Part shown: positions 55,554-64,000 of the stretch, in pieces
Layout of the letters: each line of letters opens with the position of its first letter
Numbering within the stretch: the stretch's first letter is position 1
Assembly (NCBI GenBank): GCA_013423325.1
Contig: BLJB01000011.1
Span: forward strand, 1 to 64,000
From: Usnea hakonensis
Lineage: Eukaryota; Ascomycota; Lecanoromycetes; Lecanorales; Parmeliaceae
Reading direction: 5' to 3'
Length of the DNA stretch: 64,000 bases
Notes under the pieces: model-generated
The model's database searches: none
Told to the model about the DNA's origin: nothing
What the model saw: only the letters and a program-made list of their open reading frames with translations
Program-made: the position numbers and the translations under genes

Positions 55554-56893
55554 CAAGTCACGCGGGTGACAGAAATATCGGCACACCCCGAGAAATTAGC
55601 CGATCCCCCACTAAAAATCTATGTAATTTTCTTCTTTTCTCAACAATTAACCACGAAATATCGTCCCCTACTAGCCATAGTATACTTAACGAATAGTATA
55701 CGCCTTAAAGAGCTATCGCTATTTACGACCGTATTGTTAATTATAAGAGCTAGCGATAGATTTATAATAATACGAAGATCCTAATCCGAATAGTACGAAG
55801 ATAGGTAGAAGAGTACGGAGATAATTTATAGGCCGGCCATCGACGAAAGACTTATAATAAGGACTATTCGGAAGGACGAGGTATACTACTTCTAATTTCT
55901 AACGTACAAGTACGAAAAATAGAGCTTATTATTAAGGCACGAGACGATAACTTCCCGGTAGAGACTAAAGTAATAACTTAGGAATAACTAGGTTACGAGG
56001 CTAGTCTCGATATATCCGGCTATACAATATAAAGAAGAATAGGTTCTATAGAGTATTATAAGTATATTATATACCGAAGAGGCTAGTATAATCATCAATT
56101 ATCTTAAAGAAGAGTCGAATTTACGGAGGTTATACTTAAGAGATATCCCGAAGCTAAGGACTAGTTCTCTATTTGATTCTTAGACGAGTATTATTTTAGG
56201 TAGAGCCTATAAGGTAAATTATAGATAATCCGGAAGCTAGGCGAGAGATACTATTTAAATTATATCCAAAATATAGAGAAATCTCTAGAAAAAGAAAGTA
56301 AAAAATTTCGGTATTATACTTAGGCTACTATTAACTATAATTTCCGGTTTAATCTCGTCTTCTATACGGTACCCGGTAATAATAATAAAAAGATATTAAA
56401 GTAAGTCTATTAAGACTCGATTCTAGAGCCTATTATAGCTCCGTAGATTACTTAGGTCAAAAAAGGCCTAATTAATCTATTCGTTCTAGAGGAAGATAGG
56501 GACTCCGGCTATAGCACGGGGGCTAAATTATATATTATATATAAGTAGAAGGCGAAAAAGGGCCTTATTATATATAGAAACTATATATCTTCGCCGGATT
56601 TAGCCCTAATTAAGAACTACTAGTAGCTACTAAAGTAGTATATTAAGAAGTTTCCCTATTGGGACGATTAATCTATAAAGGATTTAATTGAGGAAGGGTA
56701 GAAAGAGTATATAATAACGAAATTTATTAATAAACGAGTAGCAAGTATACCTAATAGGCTATAAGCAGTTATAGATAGTAGTGGACAAATGACTGGTTAT
56801 TAGTAGAGAAGAAAGTTGAAAATCAATGAATTTTAGTGGGGGATCGGCTAATTTCTCGGGGTGTGCCGATATTTCTGTCACCCGCGTGCAAGT
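55554..56893. mobile_element. 1.33-kb TIR element with CA/TG-depleted interior
   Basis: The element is 55559-56888. Its ends are perfect 58-bp inverted repeats beginning CACGCGGGTGACAGAAATAT, and the five bases CAAGT flank both sides (55554-55558, 56889-56893), a likely target duplication. Five-base duplications and CAC-type ends recall Transib-like elements, but this is only suggestive. The interior (about 55640-56820) is AT-rich and has hardly any CA or TG dinucleotides, while TA is abundant, as expected after RIP. No transposase frame survives. The TIRs themselves keep several CA dinucleotides. It ends 166 bp before the KAP123 start codon. Confidence 0.85.
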
Positions 56894-57059
56894 TTACAAC
56901 ACATTAGGGTTAAGCTTCGGCTATTGATAAGGCGATAAGCAGCCGACGCGAAAAAAAAATAACCTACTTTACTTTACCTTGTGGATGTGCAAGATTTGTG
57001 TTTGTGCATCCCATCACCAAACTTCAGCTCTCACCTCTCACACTCTTACAGTCATCGCT

Positions 57060-60000
57060 ATGGACGCCCATGAATTCTTGGGACTCTTCGAAGAGATTCT
57101 TGCTCGTCAGTTGCATCATCTGCCCCCCTTATTCTTTCTCCCACACTGATTCACTGCAGCTGATACCGATCGAGTGAAGAAAGCGACAACGACTCTTCGC
57201 ACCGAATACTATCCTCTGCCGGAGTCGCTCACAATTCTGATCCAGTTGATTCTTTCAGATCAAGCATCCCCACTTCGACAATTAGCGGCCACACAAGCCC
57301 GGACCCTCGTTCCAAAGCACTGGAAAAGCCTGCCTGCGGCTCAGAAGTCTCAATATCGCCAGCAACTTTTGCAGGGCACGCTACAAGAAGAGGAGCAGCT
57401 GGTTCGACATGCAGCCTCCAGAGTGATCACATCTATTGCCAAGATAGATTTGGAGAATGGGGAATGGCCGGATGTCTTCAATGTCCTACTACGAGCTGCC
57501 AATAATCCTAACGTACGACAACGAGAAGTGGGAACTTACCTCCTTTTTACAAGCTTGGAAGCCATAGGCGAGACGTTTATGCATCGATTCCAAGAAGTCT
57601 TGACGACTTTCTCCAAGACAATACGTAAGTGATGCTCCTCGCTCACAAAGCAACAACCTGACTCTCATCCAGGCGACCCAGAGAGCGCAGAAGTAAGAAT
57701 TAACACAATGCTGGCAATGAGTAGACTGGCTATAGTTTTGGATGCTGATAATGATGAGCCATCGCTGAAATTGCTGCAAGATGCGATACCGCAAATGGTT
57801 GCAGTCCTTAAGCAGGCTGTCAGCGAAGGAGATGAAGACCGTACTACTCAAGCATTCGAGGTCTTCCAAACGTTGCTGGGATGCGATTCCTCTGTTCTCA
57901 ACAAGCATTTTGGCGACCTTGTCCAGTTCATGATCAACCTCGCAGAACAACGAACGCTTGATGAAGATGCCAGAACTCAAGCGCTGAGCTTCTTGATGCA
58001 GTGCATTAGGTACCGCAAGTTGAAGATGCAAGCTCTAAAAGTGGGAGAACAGATCACTTTGAAATGCCTGGAGATAGCCTGCGAGCTTGGTGACGCATCT
58101 GCAGATGACGAGGACGTGACCACCCCACGGTCAGCGCTTGGACTACTCGACGAGATGGCTGCGAGTCTGCCACCTAACCAAGTGGTGGTCCCCCTGTTAC
58201 ACGCTCTTGGCCCGTACGTCAATAGCTCGGACCCTGACAGGAGACAAGCTGGCATCATGGCACTAGGAATGTGCGTTGAGGGAGCTCCCGAATTCATCAA
58301 CACGCAGTTGAAAGAAATTCTCCCCCTCATCATGCGCTTGATTGAAGACAGCGACCCGAGGGTACGACGTGCTACGATGGAAGGTGTCATGCGATTAGCA
58401 GAAGAACTTCCGGAGGAACTCGGAAAAGAGCATAAAAATTTGATGCCTACTCTAGTCAAGCAGATGGACATAGCAATGAAGAACATGAGCGGCCCAGACG
58501 ACAAGACAAATCTGGACATTATCAAGACAAGTGTGAGTTGCATAGACGTTGTCGTCGAGGGTTTGGACTCAGAAATCATCAAACCGTATCTTTCTGAGCT
58601 AATGCTCCGCTTGAGCAAATTATTCACGAGTGACATTCTCAGAATCAAGATTGCAGCCATTTCAGCGACAGGCGCCATCGCTGCCTGCGCTAAAGAGGCG
58701 TTCTCACCATATTTTGAACAAACGATGAATTCATTATCTGCGTACGTTGAGATCAAAGACAGTAGCGAGGAACTTGACATACGCTCTTCGACTTGTGATG
58801 CCATGGCCAGCATGGCATTGGCTGTCGGGCCAAAACCCTTTCAGCGTTATGTCCAGCCTCTCATGCAAGCAACAGACGAAGGGCTGCATCTTGACCATGC
58901 TCAGCTGAAGGAAACAAGCTTCCTTTTCTGGGGCATGATGGCAAAAGTTTACAAAGAAGATTTCAAGCCTTTCTTAGAAGGGGTATTGAAGGCACTGTTT
59001 GAGAGCCTGGAGACCGAGGAGTCTGAGCTTGAGGTCGATCTTGGTGATGAAGCAGAAGATCTAGCGGGCAAAGAGATCACAATTGGTGGCAAGAGAATCA
59101 AGATTTCTGCCATGACCGAAGACGACATCATCGCGGCCGATGAAATTGAGGATCTTGACGATGAAGCTGCAGGCGCCGGAAGTGATGACGATTGGGATGA
59201 CTTGGACGTCGTCACCGCGGTTGCCCAAGAAAAGGAGGTCGCCGTCGAGGTTTTGGGAGACATACTGACTCACACGACTCGAAGTTTCATTCCATACATG
59301 GAGAAAAGCATCGAACTCGTTGTTCCCTTGCTGGAGCATTCCTACGAAGGTGTCCAGAAAGCCGCTATTAGCACGCTCTTCCGAGCATACACTGCCGTTT
59401 GGGAACTTCAGCCAGACTCGATGAGAAATGACAATCCTGGTCTACCCATGGATCCTGAACCCAGTCCCCAGATTAAGAAACTTGGCGAGATCATCATGAC
59501 GGGCACACTAGCTATATGGCAAGAAGAAGAGGACAGGTACGTCTCCACGCGAAAAGTTTATGCGAACTATATCCCTCTTGAAATGATGACACAATTGTCG
59601 TTAATCCCAGCTCACTCAGAGGCATGAATGCACTGCTGAGAAAACGAATGTGCTTCTGATCAACTCATTTTCATTGGGTTCTTTCTTTCAAGCTCGACAT
59701 TTTCAGCAACTTACTGATTTCCCCCAAACAGAGCCACCGTCACTGAAATTAATCGCTCACTAGCCGCCACCCTCAAAGTCACAGGCCCTGCTTTAATTGC
59801 TGATACCGCTGTCCTCAAGACTGTCACGGAAATCCTAGTCGCCATTATCACCAAAACTCACGCCTGCCAGAAAGATGTCGGCGATGAAGAAGACCTAAGC
59901 ATTCTCGACGGGACTTCCGAATCTGATTGGGTGACCATCGACACCGCTCTCGACGCTATCATCGGCATCGCAAGCGCTCTCGGCGAAACATTTGGCCAAC

Positions 60001-60743
60001 TATGGAAGATGTTTGAGAAACCAATTCTGGCATTCGCCAGCGGTAGCGAGGGCTACGAACGAAGCACGTCAGTAGGCACGATCGCTGAATGCATCAAGGC
60101 AATGGGTCCTTCGGTTACTCCCTTCACTAGCCACCTGCTTAAGCTACTGCTCCACCGCATGAGCGACGAAGACAGCGAGGCCAAATCCAACGCTGCATAT
60201 GGTATCGGCTTGCTGCAACAAGCCTCGAAGAACGACAAGGAGATCCTAAAGGCCTTCCCTACCATCCTTAGCAAGCTAGAGCCTTTATTGCAGACGGACG
60301 AGGCCCGAGCCAAGGACAATGCCGCCGGCTGCGTAAGCCGGATGATCATGCGACATCCTTCCAACATACCAGTAGAGCAAGTTCTGCCCGCGCTTCTGGA
60401 CATTCTCCCTTTGAAGAACGACTTTGACGAGAACGTCCCAGTCTACGACATGATAGTCTCGCTCTGTAAGCGATTCCCACTCTCCTTGTTTGCTTGCACT
60501 CCACCCTAGTTGGCGAGTCCAAACAATAAACTGACCCGTCCAACCACAGACCAAGAATCTAACCCAACAATGATCTCCTCAACCTCAACCCTCCTCCCCA
60601 TTCTCGCCGAAGTCATGGCGCCCCTACCGTCAGGTCAGCTCAAAGACGCCACTCGTGAGAAATTGACCGAGCTTGTCGAATTCCTTGCAACCAAGCAGCC
60701 TACCGAGGTGAGGAAGTATGAGGTTCTTGCTGCTTTGGTATGA
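57060..60743 (+). CDS. KAP123: importin beta family karyopherin, Kap123/importin-4
   Basis: Exons 57060-57105, 57160-57624, 57673-59536, 59732-60465, 60550-60743; 1100 aa, close to the family length. The protein is HEAT repeats throughout: ASPLRQLAATQARTLVPKHW and LRAANNPNVRQREVGTYLLF near the N-terminus, RRQAGIMALGMCVEGAPEFI and DPRVRRATMEGVMRLAEELP in the middle, SEAKSNAAYGIGLLQQASK late. An acidic loop (GAGSDDDWDDLDV) sits near residue 720. Kap123 carries ribosomal proteins and histones into the nucleus and binds RanGTP. All four introns are confirmed by frame and motif continuity (TIRDPESAEV, DRATVTEINR, VSLYQESNP). Its promoter is unusually short because a transposon lies 166 bp upstream. 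Confidence 0.93.
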
Positions 60744-61172
60744 AGAGAGGCAGTCGGCAGTATGTGAAGCGCTTGCATGAAAATGTGCGTTCAATCGACG
60801 AGTCGCATGTGTGCCACTTCAGGTGGAGTGATGATGCATGGATATGGAATGGACATGAATTAATAAATTGAGATGAGATGGACGAGCTTATGAGAGCCAT
60901 GATGAGGATCCTCTGACAGATAGGTCGGATGACGTTTCTAGAGTATGGCCTTTTCTTGTAGATAGATTTCACATGCATAAAATGATTATCAAGCTTCTCA
61001 ACTTCTATCCAAGTCATTGCCAAGTATCGACATCATGAGAGCATAGATTTGAAGATGCCAAACTGCCAGACCTCCAGGAAACTCAACTCATACGCACAAA
61101 AATCTTCCAATCATATTCCAAAAACCCACTCCCCCTCATAATCACCACCATCAACCCCCCCAACCTCCTCCC
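60744..61172. other. intergenic, 429 bp
   Basis: Convergent 3' flanks of KAP123 and the short-chain dehydrogenase. The right end is C-rich on the plus strand. Nothing else seen. Confidence 0.5.
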
Positions 61173-62244
61173 CTAAAAACAACACTGCCCCCCATCAACC
61201 ACAAAATCCCCTCCGTTTATATACCCCCCCGCCTGCGAACACAGCAAAACAACCACCCCAGTCAACTCCTCCGGCACGCCCATCCTCCCCATCGGATTCC
61301 TCTCCGCCCACGTCCTCCTCGCCTCCTCCAACCCGACCCCCTCATTCAACACCGTATCCATATACCCCGGGCTAACGCTATTAACCCTGATCCCATGCAC
61401 GGCCCACTCGGCCGCGAGGGAAGATTTGAGGGCGAGGAGGGCGGCTTTGGAGGCGTTGTAGGCGGCTTGGGGTTGGGGGTAGTTTGTGCGGTGGGCGGAG
61501 ATGGAGGCGAGGAAGAGGATGGTGCCGGGGGTGGTTTGGGCGATCATTTGTCTGAGACGCCGAGGGGGGTTAGCTGTGTTGTTTTGAGGAAAGAGGGGGG
61601 GGGGAGGAGGAGGAGGGGGGGATTACCGAGCGGCGGCTTGGGCGGAGAGGAAAGAGCCTGTCGTGTTGATTTCCAATCTGCTTTTCCACTCCGAGGCAGA
61701 CATTTCTATGGCGTGCGTGCAGCCCACGACGCCGGCGAAGCAGCATAGTATGTCCACACTACCAAGTTCAGAAGCTGTCAATTTGACAGCCGATTCCAGT
61801 TGCTCTGCGCTCGTGACATCCACCCTTATTGACAAAACCCTTGCATTGGGAAAATCCGTCTTCAGCGCCTCGATTTCCAGGGATGATTTCGAGTGCTCTA
61901 GATCAAAGAGCGCCAGACCCGAGAGGCCATGTTCGAGTAAAGCACGGGCGTTTACGAGGGCAAGGGTTCCGGCGCCTCCTGTGACTAGAGAATGATAGTA
62001 TCAGCGTGGTGGACTTGAGCAAAGAGGGGGAAAGTAGGTGAGGTACCCTCGAGACATGTAACGACGTACAAATGGCGTTGCCTTCGACTGCGAAGCGTTT
62101 GATTGCTCGGCCCTCGGACGTGAGGTAGTGGGGCATTGGTGGGGGAGGACCGGTCATTGAGGAAGTGTCGCCGGTTGAAAGGGTCATGTGGGGGATAGAG
62201 CGAGCACGGAGGTCATTCTGGATGGTGTTTGGTGGTGAGGACAT
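61173..62244 (-). CDS. short-chain dehydrogenase (D-arabinitol/mannitol dehydrogenase-like)
   Basis: Exons on the minus strand: 62070-62244, 61627-61984, 61173-61551; 303 aa. Classical SDR: cofactor motif TGGAGTLAL (TGxxxGxA-like), LALFDLEHS, VDILCCFAGVVGCTHAIEMS, FLASISAHR with catalytic Ser, the YNASKAALLALK YxxxK pair, and a C-terminal SPGYMDTVLN then GGDFVVDGGQCCF. The block TWAERNPMGRMGVPEELTGV is characteristic of fungal polyol (arabinitol, mannitol) dehydrogenases; cofactor preference is not assigned. In the glycine-rich loop the exon junction gives NAIFTGGAGTL, whereas homologues usually have NAIVTGGAG; a shifted splice site cannot be excluded. Confidence 0.85.
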
Positions 62245-62849
62245 TGTAAGTGATGGTGATAAGCTGTATTTGGTAGCTGCTTGTAGCTGATAGATACTTT
62301 TATTGTGTACAAAGAGCAATGGCAAACATATATATATACAATGGCGAGAGAAGAGTTGCTGATCCCTGATGCGGAGGACTAGCAAAGTAACGGAGAGAAA
62401 CTCTTGACGGGGTAACTTTGCCGAGATCTGATACTCGTCTAAACCTGCAACATGCCAAGACTCTTCGGATAATGGTCTACACCCAAAACTGGGGCCGTCT
62501 TCCGAACATAGGGTTAGGGTTTTGTGGCAGGACTAGGATAGATTTATTAGATATATCTACTTTATCGGCGAGGGCAGCCGCCCAGGTCTTTAGATTCAAG
62601 CTCGAATACAAGAAGGACAATTATAGCAGAGTATGGAACGCTGTCTGCCCCCCATTCCTAAACAATCGTGACCACCGTGCCATACAAGACTTGAGAAAAT
62701 CTTCAGCCGGTCCTGATAGTTTGTTTTCTAGAAAACGTGTGCCGGAAGGACTTGCTTCAAGGGAGAACACTGTTGAACTCCTTAACAGACCGTATCTTTA
62801 ACTAGCCATGGAGTTCCCAGGGCAGCCTTGAGACAGAGCGCTTTGAAGT
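62245..62849. other. intergenic, 0.6 kb
   Basis: Promoter of the short-chain dehydrogenase and 3' flank of the ankyrin gene. A (TA)n/TATATATA stretch lies at 62329-62337 on the leader side. No gene seen. Confidence 0.5.
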
Positions 62850-64000
62850 TCAATCAGGACTCCCAGCAAGCATCATGAAGATCAATGCTAGAATCCCAAC
62901 GATGTTCAGGACGAGCGAGAAGCCCCAGCCAGCGCTATGGCTTGCCGGACCACGCCGATGTCGTGTGACATTGAATTGCTCAGGACACACCCCGCTGGAG
63001 GACTCTAGGTCTGCGAGAAATTTCCAAAGCGCTGGTGCTCTTCGTTGGCATACTTGCTGCGAAGGCGTTCGCCCGTTCTTATCAGACAAGAGTAGCGTGT
63101 TCCCGCCAACCATCGCTATCAACTTCTTGGCTGCCTCATAGTTATTCCATCGGGCTGCCCAGTGGAAAGCGGTTCGCTCTAGATCATCCATAGCAAGTAT
63201 ATTGCAACCTCTATCTACGAGTATGTCAATGACTCCTGATGCTCTACTGCTTTCAGCAGCGTAGTGCAAGGGCCTTCGGCCTTGGATGTCCTTCTTTTCC
63301 ACATCTTCCAACGACACTTGTCTGATGAGGTAAGACAGCACTTCCAAATTACCTCTAGAGGCGGCAAAGTGCAAGCAAGTCCTTCCAAGTTTGTCGGCAG
63401 ACAACATGTCGACATCATCATACAAATGGCCACGCTGAAAGATCTCAAGTGTACTTTTACTGCTCCAAGCCAGGTAATGCGTGATTGACATGGCCTCAGA
63501 ATCTGGCAGCGTATTCTCGAGCCAATCGTCCCTCATCAGAATATGGCTTATCGTGTTATTGAAAATGTTGTGGAGTGGTGTTTTACCGTCAACGGCTTGA
63601 CCAGACAAATCCGCGCCATTCTCTATCAAGATCCTTGCTACATTGTAGTTGTCACCTCTTGCCATGGCCCCATGAAGTGGGGACTCGCCATCCTCGTCTT
63701 GAGCGTTTACATCAGCCCCTTCTTGGATGAGCAAGCGGACCAGCTCCATGTTACCTGACTTGGATGCTGAGTGCAGCAAGGTGGTCCCGAATACTGTAGT
63801 GTCTTTTGGGCTAGCTTTTCTAAGGCTCAGCAAGCATTTGACTTTTTCTGTCAGTCCAGCCCTTGCACTTTCAAAGATTTCTGCATTCGGAGACACTATC
63901 ATTGGGAAGTCCAAACTCCAGTGAAGGGTGTTTCTTGTTCGATTTGTTACCATCATTTGAAAATTACACAAGGCCAGACCAAGGACTTTACGAAATTGCT
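62850..64000 (-). CDS. ankyrin-repeat protein with C-terminal membrane anchor, 5' end outside window
   Basis: Minus-strand frame open from the right window edge to the stop at 62850, about 383 codons. Ankyrin repeats fill most of it: TTLLHSASKSGNMELVRLLI, ESPLHGAMARGDNYNVARIL, KTPLHNIFNNTISHILM, RTCLHFAASRGNLEVLSYLI, RRPLHYAAESSRASGVIDIL, RTAFHWAARWNNYEAAKKLI. The C-terminus is a single hydrophobic helix (FSLVLNIVGILALIFMMLAG) four residues before the end, which suggests a tail anchor. The in-window start is not defined, because the frame continues to the edge (LGLALCNFQMMVTNR). Ankyrin repeats bind partner proteins; role unknown. Confidence 0.8.
   Translation of the reverse strand, partial: QFRKVLGLALCNFQMMVTNRTRNTLHWSLDFPMIVSPNAEIFESARAGLTEKVKCLLSLRKASPKDTTVFGTTLLHSASKSGNMELVRLLIQEGADVNAQDEDGESPLHGAMARGDNYNVARILIENGADLSGQAVDGKTPLHNIFNNTISHILMRDDWLENTLPDSEAMSITHYLAWSSKSTLEIFQRGHLYDDVDMLSADKLGRTCLHFAASRGNLEVLSYLIRQVSLEDVEKKDIQGRRPLHYAAESSRASGVIDILVDRGCNILAMDDLERTAFHWAARWNNYEAAKKLIAMVGGNTLLLSDKNGRTPSQQVCQRRAPALWKFLADLESSSGVCPEQFNVTRHRRGPASHSAGWGFSLVLNIVGILALIFMMLAGSPD

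Overview
The window looks like nuclear DNA of a filamentous ascomycete (Pezizomycotina). The evidence is many short GT-AG introns (mostly 45-120 bp, often with a CTRAY-like branch site), fungus-specific families (PTH11-type rhodopsin-domain proteins, spherulin-4, a Yrb30-type Ran-binding protein, a long Not4) and AT-rich terminal-inverted-repeat elements, one of them with an almost CA/TG-free interior as repeat-induced point mutation (RIP) leaves behind. I cannot place the genus. Splice junctions were worked out by hand from frame continuity and conserved protein motifs.

Layout. 0-1.2 kb: low-complexity edge, a possible minus-strand gene running off the left end, and the 3' half of a rhodopsin-domain gene. 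2.7-20 kb is a housekeeping block: ankyrin/RCC1/BTB scaffold protein, the complex I assembly factor IND1, YRB30 (minus) divergent from the translation termination factor SUP35 (plus), a TPR-SET methyltransferase-like gene, and a secreted spherulin-4 glycosidase-like protein. 20.6-22.6 kb holds two abutting inverted-repeat elements: a 562-bp MITE with an 8-bp target duplication and a 1.3-kb foldback element with polypyrimidine/polypurine arms. 22.6-32.5 kb is a gene-poor accessory stretch with an APH-like kinase, a tiny Cys/His protein, a secreted Kex2-site repeat protein, decayed tandem gene fragments and small direct repeats.

32.5-50.8 kb is gene-dense again: a PTH11-type receptor, a zinc polyol/butanediol-type dehydrogenase, a GIT1-like MFS transporter, MTA phosphorylase (methionine salvage), BUD22 (ribosome biogenesis), an orphan polytopic membrane protein, the 30-kDa complex I subunit NDUFS3 (with an 8-nt microexon), and NOT4 (CCR4-NOT E3 ligase), whose C-terminal half lies in a separate downstream frame. 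50.8-57 kb: a homopolymer-rich spacer with two N bases, a BTB protein, a small secreted protein, and a 1.33-kb inverted-repeat element ending 166 bp before the next gene. 57-64 kb: importin KAP123, a short-chain polyol dehydrogenase, and an ankyrin-repeat membrane protein that runs off the right end.

Functional links are loose. Two genes serve respiratory complex I (IND1, NDUFS3), two serve Ran-dependent transport (YRB30, KAP123), and SUP35, BUD22 and NOT4 serve translation and RNA metabolism. No biosynthetic gene cluster is evident. The most unusual locus is the Kex2-processed repeat protein at 28278-29126, a candidate secreted-peptide precursor.
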